This document shows positions 1-8,303 of a DNA stretch of 64,000 nucleotides, one piece after another. The stretch's first letter is position 1; the number at the start of each line of letters is the position of its first letter. Position numbers and translations under genes: made by a program. This DNA is from Candidatus Thiodiazotropha endolucinida (GTDB lineage: Bacteria; Pseudomonadota; Gammaproteobacteria; Chromatiales; Chromatiaceae). Where the stretch lies: the NCBI RefSeq assembly GCF_001715975.1, contig NZ_MARB01000006.1, positions 1-64,000 of the forward strand, written 5' to 3'. The notes beneath the pieces were generated by a model. The model was given only the letters and a program-made list of their open reading frames with translations. It searched no databases and had not been told where the DNA came from.

Positions 1-8
1 CCCGAAGG

Positions 9-107
9 GCTGGGGCTGTTTTTGCGCCCAGCGGCGTTATCATTCGCTCATGTAGCATAACTACACCTAGCTCATTCTGCCTTGCTGGGCACAAAAACAG
101 CCCCAGC
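9..107. repeat. Imperfect palindromic repeat element
   Basis: Two 24-nt arms (9-32 and 84-107) are reverse complements with one mismatch. They enclose about 51 nt that contains a smaller TGTAG/CTACA hairpin (51-55 and 61-65). This nested hairpin, with no coding frame, resembles a dispersed intergenic repeat of the REP/MITE type. It could also act as a terminator for a gene left of the window. Copy number cannot be seen from one window. Confidence 0.6.
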
Positions 108-351
108 AGGGTGTATTGGATTAGTGTTAACAGGCCCTAACAGGCATATCGCAGAAGGAACTGATCTGCAATGTGCTTCTGGGCCTCCACGCATGGTGGT
201 GTTTCAAACCTTGTTTCATCCCGCCAATATGCCTGTCATAGCGGGGCGCGGTGTTTGTTGAGACACAAGACGGGAGAGGATAGCTAGATTCCAAATCAAT
301 GTCATCCCGGTCTCGATCGGGTGTTGTTTGATAAGTAGGGGTAGCGTGGGT
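108..351. other. Intergenic, nothing recognised
   Basis: This stretch follows the palindromic repeat and lies beyond the stop of the minus-strand MFS gene. Open frames here are short and look unlike protein. No clear terminator or promoter was recognised. Confidence 0.4.
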
Positions 352-1548
352 TCAGCGGCTGTCGATGCTGGAGAATGCGAAACGGCTCTCCCGACCCATG
401 GCCGGGATTTCGGGTACCAGCAGGGAGAGTGCAAATGATACAGCCGCCATGGCCGCACCCGCATAGAAGACCAGCGCGGGGGAGCTCAGCCAGATAATGC
501 CGAATAGAGCCGGTATGACCACCGCAGCAATATGGTTGATGGAAAAACTGACACCGGCGCTGGAGGCGATATCCTCGGGCGCCGCAATTTTCTGGAAATA
601 GGTCTTCAGGGCAATGGCCATGGCAAAGAACAGGTGGTCGATGATGTAGAGTCCCGCGGCGATCCAGGCGGTCTCCACCACGGCATAACCGCAAAATACC
701 AGAATCAGGCCGGCGTATTCGATCAGCAGCGCCCGGTGTTCGCCGATCCGGCCTATCAACCGGCCGATGCGCGGTGCCAGGAAGACATTGATGGCGGCAT
801 TGACCAGAAACAGTAAGGCAATCTGCGAGACAGTGTAACCAAACTTCTCCACCATCAGAAAACCCGCGAAAACGACAAATATCTGTCGCCGTGCCCCCGA
901 CATAAAGGTCAATGTGTAGTAGAGCCAGTAGCGTTTGCGAAACACCATGTGCTTATGTTGTTCCGTCTTCTGGGGAAAGAGCGGAAAACCCAACCAGGCA
1001 ATCGAGGCGATCACCAGGGTAAGCCCCCCCATGATCAGATAGATCCACTGGTAGTTGAGACCCAACAGGTCGTCAAACATCCAGATCAGACCGAAGGTGA
1101 CGATCGAGGCGAACGAGCCTGCCGCGATCAGGCGTCCAAGGGTCTCTGCGGAATGTGATTTATCGATCCACTGCAGCGCCAGGGAGGTCTGCAGGGTCTC
1201 ATAGTAGTGAAAGCCGATCGACATGATAACGGTGGTGATATAGAGGCCGATCACCGACGGAAAGAACCCGGTGACAGCGGTACCGACTCCAAGCAAGGCA
1301 AGCGAGATATAGGCCAGCCGTTGTTCACGAATCAACAACAACAGAAATACCACGGCAAAGGCAAGGAAACCGGGGATCTCACGCAGACTCTGCAGGATAC
1401 CTATCTCCTGTCCGCTGAATGAGGCGCTTTCGATGGCAAAGTTGTTCAACAGTGTCTGCCAGGCCGCGAAGCTTAGCGGCACAGCGACAGCCATTAGCAG
1501 CAGCAGGAAGTCGGGACGACGGAGTCTTGTTAGTGTCGATATTGCCAT
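352..1548 (-). CDS. MFS transporter
   Basis: A 398-residue, very hydrophobic protein with about twelve membrane segments, charged cytoplasmic loops such as RIGRLIGRIGEHR, and a central hydrophilic loop near residues 190-210. This is a typical major facilitator permease; the substrate cannot be told from sequence. I chose the ATG at 1548. An upstream in-frame ATG at 1599 would run into the divergent AraC gene and adds a charged leader uncommon in MFS proteins. It is transcribed away from an AraC regulator only about 45 nt away, so that regulator probably controls it. The arrangement recalls exporter/regulator pairs such as nimT-nimR, but no orthology is claimed. Confidence 0.85.
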   Translation of the reverse strand: MAISTLTRLRRPDFLLLLMAVAVPLSFAAWQTLLNNFAIESASFSGQEIGILQSLREIPGFLAFAVVFLLLLIREQRLAYISLALLGVGTAVTGFFPSVIGLYITTVIMSIGFHYYETLQTSLALQWIDKSHSAETLGRLIAAGSFASIVTFGLIWMFDDLLGLNYQWIYLIMGGLTLVIASIAWLGFPLFPQKTEQHKHMVFRKRYWLYYTLTFMSGARRQIFVVFAGFLMVEKFGYTVSQIALLFLVNAAINVFLAPRIGRLIGRIGEHRALLIEYAGLILVFCGYAVVETAWIAAGLYIIDHLFFAMAIALKTYFQKIAAPEDIASSAGVSFSINHIAAVVIPALFGIIWLSSPALVFYAGAAMAAVSFALSLLVPEIPAMGRESRFAFSSIDSR

Positions 1549-1592
1549 GATTACAATTATGGGCCTTTTTAATTTGGCGTAATAACTATAAT

Positions 1593-2423
1593 ATGACAAT
1601 GAATATCGAAAAAAAGACAGTTGATCCCTCCACCCATGTGGGTCATGTCATCGATCCGCAGCGGCCTGTGCTTTCGATTTCGATGGAGAGGCGTGGGGCC
1701 GAACTGGTCACTCGGCACGCCCATCTTCGCGGTCAGCTGTTGTATGCGATCCGTGGTGTAATGAGGACGAGCACCGACAAGGGGGCCTGGCTGGTGCCGC
1801 CTGCGCAGGCGGTCTGGATACCGCCTGGGGTGATGCACGAGGTGGAGATGACCCAGCCGGTATCCTTCCGCTCGATCTACATCGATCCCGCCTACAATGA
1901 CGGGCTGCCCGACAGCTGTTGCGTGCTGCGTGTGACACCGCTGTTGCGGGCCATGATTCTGGAGGCGAGCCGGATCGGCAATGAATACGCAAAGGGTAGC
2001 GCGGAATGGAGACTGATGGTGGTGATTGTGGATCAGCTGCAAAAGATCGAACAGTTTCCTTTCCATCTCCCCTTTTCCGACGAACCGAGAATCCGCAGGA
2101 TTATCGATACCCTGACGGAAAATCCGGCGGATGACCAGACCCTGGCGGAGTGGGCGACACACGCCGGTGCCAGTGAACGCACGCTTGGGCGGCTTTTCCT
2201 CAAGCATCTGGGGATGAGTTTTGGCAGCTGGCGTCGCCGGCTGCGGTTGCTGGAGGCCATGAACAGATTGGCGGACGGCGCACCTGTTAACGAGGTCGCA
2301 TTTGAGCTGGGGTATGCGAGTCCAAGTGCTTTTATCGCCATGTTCCGCGAGAACCTGGGCGAGCCGCCGGCCCGCTTCTTCAATGAGTCCAATCGCAATC
2401 GGGCTGCCGATGCCCGCACGTAG
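1593..2423 (+). CDS. AraC-family regulator with cupin sensor domain
   Basis: A 276-residue protein. The N-terminal half (about 35-110) has a cupin-like pattern, with RHAHLRGQ and then WIPPGVMHEVEM. The C-terminal 100 residues carry two helix-turn-helix motifs typical of AraC/XylS proteins, ending with VAFELGYASPSAFIAMF. This makes it a ligand-responsive transcription factor. It is divergent from the MFS gene with a spacer of about 45 nt, so a shared operator and control of the transporter are likely (inference). The start could be the ATG at 1593 or at 1599; no good ribosome binding site distinguishes them. Confidence 0.88.
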   Translation: MTMNIEKKTVDPSTHVGHVIDPQRPVLSISMERRGAELVTRHAHLRGQLLYAIRGVMRTSTDKGAWLVPPAQAVWIPPGVMHEVEMTQPVSFRSIYIDPAYNDGLPDSCCVLRVTPLLRAMILEASRIGNEYAKGSAEWRLMVVIVDQLQKIEQFPFHLPFSDEPRIRRIIDTLTENPADDQTLAEWATHAGASERTLGRLFLKHLGMSFGSWRRRLRLLEAMNRLADGAPVNEVAFELGYASPSAFIAMFRENLGEPPARFFNESNRNRAADART

Positions 2424-2528
2424 TGGCGCAAAACCGCTTGCGGAGTTGGCTTTAAGAGAGGCATGGTTTATCATCTGCTTCCTTTTTTCCGGTTAATGAC
2501 CCAATTTCACCGCCCGTGGAGAGCAACA

Positions 2529-2801
2529 ATGGCACGTGTCACAGTTGAAGATTGCATGGACTATGTAGACAACCGTTTTGATCTGGTTCTGCTTGCCACC
2601 AAACGGGCGCGTCAGCTGGTCAATGGGGTGGAGCCGCTGCTTCCCTGGGAAAACGACAAACCAACCGTGATGGCCTTGCGTGAAATTGCCGAGGGTTTGA
2701 TCTCGGAACAGGACATGCAAAGGCAGCAAGCCGAAGAGGAACTGGTAGTGGATGAAGGGATGATGGAGATCGATATCACCCCAATGGAACCCGGTAAATA
2801 A
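2529..2801 (+). CDS. rpoZ: RNA polymerase omega subunit
   Basis: A 90-residue protein beginning MARVTVEDC and continuing with the omega signature [16 protein letters not shown], followed by an acidic C-terminal tail. Omega assists assembly of the beta-prime subunit and takes part in ppGpp binding to RNA polymerase. The start at 2529 is chosen over an upstream in-frame ATG (2463) because it matches the family start and follows a GGAG-containing stretch. It sits just upstream of spoT, as in many gammaproteobacteria; the gmk gene often found before rpoZ is absent here. Confidence 0.97.
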   Translation: MARVTVEDCMDYVDNRFDLVLLATKRARQLVNGVEPLLPWENDKPTVMALREIAEGLISEQDMQRQQAEEELVVDEGMMEIDITPMEPGK

Positions 2802-3055
2802 ATCTCCTGTATCGCCACTATCAACCACATTCCGTTCGGCAGCCGCAGGTTGCCGCCGCGACACTATCACCACTTGCAACACAAGGCTGAAAAGGCTCAG
2901 AATTTCCCCTATTTCCCAGTCTATATTCTTGACCCATTCGGGTTGTTGAGAGAAGCTGCGTTTCGATCACTATGACAAACCCCGGTTTACGGCCAAAACG
3001 ACAGTTATGACAGACTGAACATACTGAGTGGGCAAAAGTGGCGCTGGAGAGGTGA

Positions 3056-5227
3056 ATGAACAATCCGTTAGGCAATCTGGAAGATGATCAGGAGATGCCG
3101 CGTTTCCTGATCAGCGACCTGTGCGCCTATCTCGAGTCCTACCTTTCGGCGGACCACATTCGCGAGGTATACAGGGCCTATCTGTTCGGCGCCGAAGCTC
3201 ACGTGGGACAGCACCGCAAGACCGGGGAGCCCTATATCTATCATCCTGTTGCAGTGGCACGCATTCTGGCTGACATGCGTATGGACTATAAGTGCCTGAT
3301 GGCGGCTATCCTGCATGACGTCATTGAGGACACACCCACCGCCAAAGAGCAACTCGCGGATACCTTTGATGGCGAGATTGCTGAGCTGGTCGATGGTGTG
3401 AGTAAACTCTCCAAAATCGATTTCAACTCTCAGGCTGAGGCTCAGGCCGCCAGTTTGCGCAAGATGTTGTTGGCGATGACCAAGGATATCCGGGTGATTC
3501 TGATCAAGCTTGCCGACCGCCTGCACAATATGCGGACCCTCGGGGTGATGAAACCGGAAAAAACCCGGCGAATCGCCAAGGAGACCCTGGATATCTTTGC
3601 CCCCATCGCCAACCGGCTGGGTATCAACAGCATGCGTCTGGAGTTGGAGGAGTTGGGCTTTGCCGCGTACTGGCCGATGCGTTACCGGGCCTTGAAGAGC
3701 GCCGTTACCGATGCCAGGGGTCACCATCGCGAGCTGGTTGAGAATGTGGAATCAGCCATTCGCTCCCGTATCGAACAGGAAAAGATGGTGGGGCAGGTAT
3801 TCGGACGCCAGAAACATCTCTACAGCATCTACAAAAAGATGTTGAAGAAAAAGCTGAGCTTTTCAGAGGTGGTTGATGTATTCGCCTTTCGCATCGTGGT
3901 CGATGCGGTCGATACCTGCTACCGTGTGCTGGGTGTGGTGCACAATCTTTATAAGCCGATGCCCGGACGTTTCAAGGACTATATCGCAATACCCAAGGCA
4001 AATGGCTACCAGTCACTGCATACCGTACTGTTTGGTCCACAGGGTATACCCATCGAGATTCAGATTCGCACCGAGGAGATGGATAAATTGGCCGAATCGG
4101 GGATTGCGGCGCACTGGATGTACAAGACCGGTGAGGCAAGTGGCCAATGGGTCAAGTCCCGGGCTTCGGACTGGTTGCAGAATCTGCTGGAAATGCAACA
4201 GGGTGTGGGGGACTCGGTGGAGTTTCTCGAGCACGTCAAGGTCGACCTGTTCCCCGACGAGGTCTATGTGTTTACGCCGAGGGGACGGATCATGGTACTG
4301 CCGAAAGGCGCTACCGTGGTCGATTTTGCCTACAGTGTGCACACGGATGTGGGCAATACCTGTGTTGCCGCACGGGTCGACAGGCGGCTGGTGCCGTTAC
4401 GCACCCGCCTGCTCAATGGCCAGACCGTGGAGATCATCAACTCCGAAACCGCCGGGCCCAGTCCGGCCTGGCTTAATTTCGTGGTGACGGGAAAGGCGCG
4501 CGCCAATATCCGCTCCTATTTGAAGAATCTCAAGACACAAGAGGCGGTCAGTCTGGGCAGGCGTCTATTGGAACGCGAACTCGAATTGATTTCACTCACC
4601 CTGGATGATGTGGATCAGGAGACAATCGATCAGATCCTGACCGAGTTTCGCCTGGAACAGCTGGACGATCTAATGGCAGGCATCGCTTTGGGAGACCATA
4701 TGCCGATGCTGCTGGCCCGTCGATTGGCGGGAGAGGATCTGACTCAGCCGGTGAGCGAATCAGTTTTACAGCAGGAGGTGCCTGCCGGCTCGTTGGCGAT
4801 CAAAGGGACGGAAGGGATGGTGGTGAACTTCGCCAAGTGCTGCCGACCCATTCCGGATGATGCCATTGTCGGTGTCTTCAATCCCGGCAAGGGCATAGTG
4901 ATCCATCGCCAGGGTTGCCCGAACCTCGGGGACTATAAAAAGCACGGACATAAATGGATCGAGGCTGAGTGGGAATCGGATGTGGAAGGGGAGTTCGCCA
5001 CCATGATTCGTGTAGAATCGGGTAATCAAAGGGGTGTCCTGGCTTCCGTTGCCTCGGTTATCTCTCAACAGGGTTCGAATATCGAGCATGTGGGCTCTGA
5101 AGAGCGGGATGGTCTGTCCTCCACTCTGGTCTTCGTCATTACTGTGAAGAATCGACAGCACCTGGCGAAGATCTTGCGTCATGTGCGTTCCCTGCCTTCG
5201 ATTATGCGCATTAACAGAGTGAAATGA
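3056..5227 (+). CDS. spoT: Bifunctional (p)ppGpp synthetase/hydrolase
   Basis: A 723-residue RelA/SpoT protein. The N-terminal HD hydrolase is intact: His63 in YHP and the His87-Asp88 pair in ILHDVIEDT. The synthetase domain follows with FGRQKHLYSIYKKM and RFKDYIAIPKANGYQSLHT. Next come a TGS domain (DLFPDEVYVFTPRG) and a C-terminal conserved-Cys/ACT region (NFAKCCRPIPDD, then an ACT fold). Retained HD residues indicate a SpoT-type hydrolase rather than a hydrolase-dead RelA. A GGAGAGG Shine-Dalgarno lies about 6 nt before the ATG. It lies between rpoZ and ridA, the usual order. Confidence 0.97.
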   Translation: MNNPLGNLEDDQEMPRFLISDLCAYLESYLSADHIREVYRAYLFGAEAHVGQHRKTGEPYIYHPVAVARILADMRMDYKCLMAAILHDVIEDTPTAKEQLADTFDGEIAELVDGVSKLSKIDFNSQAEAQAASLRKMLLAMTKDIRVILIKLADRLHNMRTLGVMKPEKTRRIAKETLDIFAPIANRLGINSMRLELEELGFAAYWPMRYRALKSAVTDARGHHRELVENVESAIRSRIEQEKMVGQVFGRQKHLYSIYKKMLKKKLSFSEVVDVFAFRIVVDAVDTCYRVLGVVHNLYKPMPGRFKDYIAIPKANGYQSLHTVLFGPQGIPIEIQIRTEEMDKLAESGIAAHWMYKTGEASGQWVKSRASDWLQNLLEMQQGVGDSVEFLEHVKVDLFPDEVYVFTPRGRIMVLPKGATVVDFAYSVHTDVGNTCVAARVDRRLVPLRTRLLNGQTVEIINSETAGPSPAWLNFVVTGKARANIRSYLKNLKTQEAVSLGRRLLERELELISLTLDDVDQETIDQILTEFRLEQLDDLMAGIALGDHMPMLLARRLAGEDLTQPVSESVLQQEVPAGSLAIKGTEGMVVNFAKCCRPIPDDAIVGVFNPGKGIVIHRQGCPNLGDYKKHGHKWIEAEWESDVEGEFATMIRVESGNQRGVLASVASVISQQGSNIEHVGSEERDGLSSTLVFVITVKNRQHLAKILRHVRSLPSIMRINRVK

Positions 5228-5228
5228 T

Positions 5229-5341
5229 AATTATGAATTTTGAATGTTGAATTATTGTTGTGTTCGCGTTGCGCACGCTTTTTTTTCAGCACTATTTTAG
5301 ATGTGTGCGACACACACACAATCAATTCAAAATTCATAATT
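5229..5341. repeat. Inverted repeat between spoT and ridA
   Basis: Perfect 17-nt arms at 5229-5245 and 5325-5341 flank a region that is itself partly complementary (GTTGTG/CACAC-rich tracts). The whole about 113-nt spacer could fold into a long hairpin. The AT-rich arms contain repeated TGAATTT-like units of the kind seen in dispersed intergenic repeats. It could attenuate or process the spoT-ridA transcript. It overlaps the stop region of spoT and ends just before the ridA ribosome binding site. Confidence 0.6.
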
Positions 5342-5361
5342 AACAAAAAGAGGTGTTAAAC

Positions 5362-5745
5362 ATGAGCCGTGAAATCATCCGTACCGATCAGGCTCCGCAG
5401 GCTATCGGTACCTACTCCCAGGGAGTCAAGGTTGGCGATACGGTCTATCTTTCAGGTCAGATACCCCTGGTACCTGAGACCATGGAGATGGTGGATGGCG
5501 ATATCGAACAGCAGATCCGACGTGTTTTCGATAATCTGCAGGCTGTAGCCAGGGCAGCAGGTGGCAGTTTTACCGATGTCGTAAAACTAAATGTCTTTCT
5601 TACCGACCTGGAACATTTTCCTGTGGTCAATCAGGTGATGGCGGATTACTTCTCGGAACCCTATCCCGCCAGGGCCGCAATCGGGGTGGCGGAACTGCCC
5701 AAGGGTGCTGCCGTAGAGATGGATGCCATAATGCAGTTTGAATGA
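5362..5745 (+). CDS. ridA: RidA family enamine/imine deaminase
   Basis: A 127-residue RidA (YjgF/YER057c/UK114) protein, which hydrolyses reactive 2-aminoacrylate-type enamines produced by PLP enzymes. Family features include GTYSQGV near the start, the SGQIPL strand, Arg104 in [14 protein letters not shown] (the catalytic arginine position), and Glu119 near the end. Start at ATG 5362, preceded by AGAGG at proper spacing; an in-frame GTG at 5353 is less likely. It follows spoT, a frequent association in gammaproteobacteria. Confidence 0.95.
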   Translation: MSREIIRTDQAPQAIGTYSQGVKVGDTVYLSGQIPLVPETMEMVDGDIEQQIRRVFDNLQAVARAAGGSFTDVVKLNVFLTDLEHFPVVNQVMADYFSEPYPARAAIGVAELPKGAAVEMDAIMQFE

Positions 5746-5841
5746 TGAATCGTGGGTTTCATCTATGATTAGCATCATGTGGTGGTGGTTTTTTTAAAAT
5801 CAACTGCTTGCCGGCAGGAGATTACAGCTTGGGCGGATTGA

Positions 5842-6600
5842 ATGGATAGCCAGTTCGAACAGATGATGCAGGTCAATATTCAGGGGCGGGTGTTTATCAT
5901 CTGCCAGGCCCATGGTGTCACGGATCCAACCATCATCGGTTATTATAACGAGATCATGCATCAGGCGATCAGCGCCATGCTGACTGATGAGAGCACCCCG
6001 GCAGACTTCCACAAGCTGCTTAACGAACAGGCTGATTGGTTAGACGCGGAAATCAGTCAGGTAGGTGGCGCATCGCAAGGTGCCGGATCGGCCTCCGCCA
6101 TAATTGACGACGCTGGGGATGATGGGAATGGCGGCGGGGAGCAAGCGGTGAAAATCCTGAATGCCGATAAGAAGGCCACCGGGTATGTGCCCGAGGCCAA
6201 GTCGATGCCGGAGCGTCTCAAGGATCGGCGTGCCGATATGGAGCATCTGCTGTCAAATGATTGTGTAACCCTTAAACTGGTAACCCCCAATGAGGCCGAT
6301 AAGCTGAAGCACGGCCTGGTGGGCAAGGATCCCGATAAGGCGGAAGAGGAAGTCGTCGCCATGTTACGCAACAATCTGCATGCTCAGGTGCGTAAATTCA
6401 TACGAAAACATAACGGTGGTCCCTGGGCGACAGCCACGCTGCAGTCGGAAGTGCGTATGGATATCACCCGCACCCGATCCGTGCGTTCCCTGGTCTCTCT
6501 CTCCCGGCAGCTGCTGGAGGAACGGGAGGAGTGGTTGTCGAAAACCAAGAACAGCCTGACCGGCCGGTTTTTCGGCGGTAAGGTGAAACTGGATAAATAG
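5842..6600 (+). CDS. Hypothetical protein
   Basis: A 252-residue protein of no family I recognise. Residues 1-75 look globular (QVNIQGRVFIICQAHGV). Residues 76-105 form a Gly/Ala/Asp-rich linker, and the C-terminal half is charged and helical, with RNNLHAQVRKFIRK and LSRQLLEEREEWLSK. No signal peptide or membrane segment is visible. A stop codon directly abuts the ATG upstream, so 5842 is the first possible start; the nearest AGGAG lies about 20 nt upstream, farther than ideal. It is 20 nt from the following PNPOx-like gene and may be co-transcribed with it. Confidence 0.75.
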   Translation: MDSQFEQMMQVNIQGRVFIICQAHGVTDPTIIGYYNEIMHQAISAMLTDESTPADFHKLLNEQADWLDAEISQVGGASQGAGSASAIIDDAGDDGNGGGEQAVKILNADKKATGYVPEAKSMPERLKDRRADMEHLLSNDCVTLKLVTPNEADKLKHGLVGKDPDKAEEEVVAMLRNNLHAQVRKFIRKHNGGPWATATLQSEVRMDITRTRSVRSLVSLSRQLLEEREEWLSKTKNSLTGRFFGGKVKLDK

Positions 6601-6620
6601 CATTTCATTAGTAGGCCTTT

Positions 6621-7160
6621 ATGGGTAAGCAATACGATCATATCAGCGAAAAACATATCGATTTCATCATTCGTCAGCAGCTGTTTTTTGTCGCAACCGG
6701 GATGAGTGAGGGGCGGATCAATGTCTCACCCAAGGGATTGGACAGCCTGCGCATCATAAATCCCAATCAGGTGGTTTGGCTGAATCTCACCGGGAGTGGT
6801 AACGAGACGGCCACCCACCTGAGGGACGACGGGCGGATGACCCTGATGTTCTGTGCCTTGGAGGGAGAACCCAAGATTCTCAGGCTGTATGGACAGGCAA
6901 CCAGCTATCTTGAAGGCAGCGAAATCTGGGATGCCCATATCGGTCGTTTCCCCCTGCTCCCCGGGGCCCGACAGATCATCCTCATGGATGTGGATCTTGT
7001 CGCCAGTTCCTGTGGATTCGGGGTGCCGTTGTTCGAATATGCCGGGCAACGGGATGCCTTGGTGGAGTGGGCTGAAAGAAAGGGTGACAAGGGACTCAGG
7101 GAGTTCAGGGAGAAGCGTAATAAAGTGAGTGTCGATGGGAAGCCCACCGATCTGGCATAG
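6621..7160 (+). CDS. Pyridoxamine 5'-phosphate oxidase-like FMN-binding protein
   Basis: A 179-residue protein with the split-barrel flavin-binding pattern: QQLFFVATGMSEGRINVSPKG at the N-terminus, VVWLNLTGSGNETATHL, then DDGRMTLMFCALEG and ILRLYGQA. Such proteins bind FMN or F420-like cofactors and reduce or oxidise small molecules. This one is not PdxH itself, lacking its C-terminal RL.P motif, so the substrate is unknown. It follows the 5842 hypothetical gene by 20 nt. Confidence 0.85.
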   Translation: MGKQYDHISEKHIDFIIRQQLFFVATGMSEGRINVSPKGLDSLRIINPNQVVWLNLTGSGNETATHLRDDGRMTLMFCALEGEPKILRLYGQATSYLEGSEIWDAHIGRFPLLPGARQIILMDVDLVASSCGFGVPLFEYAGQRDALVEWAERKGDKGLREFREKRNKVSVDGKPTDLA

Positions 7161-7230
7161 CATCTCAAAACTATTCCTGAATTACCCACAATACTCAGCC
7201 ACCGATCGGGTGATCGTGAATTTTATAAGC

Positions 7231-7425
7231 AAGCCGCAAATGCTCGCCAATAGTTATAAGTCCGCAAATGAACGCAAATCTATTTATTAGCTCAACACTA
7301 GGGTAGATTGGATGGACCCTATCCTACAGCTTGTGCAATACGACGCGAGTGGGGACTGTCTCACCGTAACTTTTGCTTTAAACCGCCACAATGGCGCTTA
7401 TTCGCATCCATTTGCGACTTGCATT
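7231..7425. repeat. CGCAAAT palindromic element, copy A
   Basis: CGCAAAT-containing motifs at 7233-7279 face the opposite orientation at 7400-7420. The best arms are 7258-7279 and 7400-7420, which pair with one indel and about three mismatches. The stretch between yjbQ and the PNPOx-like gene holds no coding sequence. The same motif forms a second, better-preserved element at 8030-8238 on the other side of yjbQ, so this is probably a dispersed MITE-like repeat. Confidence 0.5.
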
Positions 7426-7504
7426 CATAATGCCTTCTGTGAGGGTGAAGCAGGCTATAGCATATAGCTGAGACTGGTGGATAATCAGGAAACTCTTACT
7501 CTCC

Positions 7505-7912
7505 TTATAGGGTCAGGGTGACGTTGCGCTGGTGAGGGTGGGTGCGATGCTCCCATAGGTAGATCCCCTGCCAGGTTCCCAGTGCGGGTCTGCCTTGGCT
7601 GATCGGCAGACTCAAATCCATATGGGTCAGGATCGATCGTACATGCGCCGGCATGTCGTCCGGTCCCTCCAGGGTGTGGTCGAAGATCGGATCGCCATCA
7701 GGCACCAGGCGGGACATAATTCGCTCCAGATCGGTACGTACCGAAGGATCGGCGTTTTCACAAAGGATCAGTGAGGCGCTGGTGTGTTGGATGAAGAGTT
7801 GACAGATTCCAGTCTCTATCCCGGCACGGCCGATAGCCTCGGACACCTCACCGGTGATGTTGTAGGTGTTGCGTCCCCGGGTCTGAATCCTTATCTGTTC
7901 CTGGATTACCAT
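7505..7912 (-). CDS. yjbQ: YjbQ/UPF0047 family protein
   Basis: A 135-residue protein covering the whole UPF0047 family. It has the signature HTSASLILCENADPSVRTDL, then DGDPIFDHTLEGPDDMPAH, and LGTWQGIYLWEHR near the end. E. coli YjbQ has weak thiamine-phosphate synthase activity; the natural role is uncertain. It is isolated: convergent with the PNPOx-like gene, divergent from recG, and bracketed on both sides by CGCAAAT palindromic elements. Confidence 0.92.
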   Translation of the reverse strand: MVIQEQIRIQTRGRNTYNITGEVSEAIGRAGIETGICQLFIQHTSASLILCENADPSVRTDLERIMSRLVPDGDPIFDHTLEGPDDMPAHVRSILTHMDLSLPISQGRPALGTWQGIYLWEHRTHPHQRNVTLTL

Positions 7913-8029
7913 CTTTGCCTTTCTCCCGTCTGTTCTGGCATGCTGTGAATGAGCGAATAGTACAATAGGTTCTTCACCTCATCGAGTGGGTTGAACGGCT
8001 AAACAGAAAACCAAACCGTTATTGTTTTG

Positions 8030-8238
8030 GCCGCAAATAAACGCAAATCACCGCAAACTGCCGCAAATGATATGACAATGTGCCCTGCTGCTACACAATC
8101 AACTGCCTATTCTGCTGTTAAAGGCAACCTGGGCGGAATTTCAAAACGTATTACATTTGAATTACTCATTGTAGGCTGCAGTTATCCTTATCTGAGAAGG
8201 TTTGCGTTCATTTGCGGTGATTCGCGTCCATTTGCGGC
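8030..8238. repeat. CGCAAAT palindromic element, copy B
   Basis: Arms at 8030-8057 and 8211-8238 are 28 nt each and reverse complementary with three mismatches. The left arm contains three CGCAAA units in direct repetition. The inner about 150 nt has no convincing gene; an open frame from 8027 is read through the repeat itself. The element fills the yjbQ-recG spacer. Its structure, paired arms with repeated short units, fits a non-autonomous or dispersed palindromic element. Confidence 0.65.
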
Positions 8239-8303
8239 TTTTCCCTCCTTGCTATGTCACCCATTTGATCAAAGGAGGAGCCGCGCAACAAAAGTGAACA
8301 GCT

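Noticed and set aside
1569-2474. A 301-codon minus-strand open frame
   Set aside because: It overlaps the AraC regulator and has no recognisable domain.
7231-8242. CGCAAAT repeats as a CRISPR array
   Set aside because: Units are 7-10 nt, unequally spaced and inverted, without spacers of constant length or cas genes.
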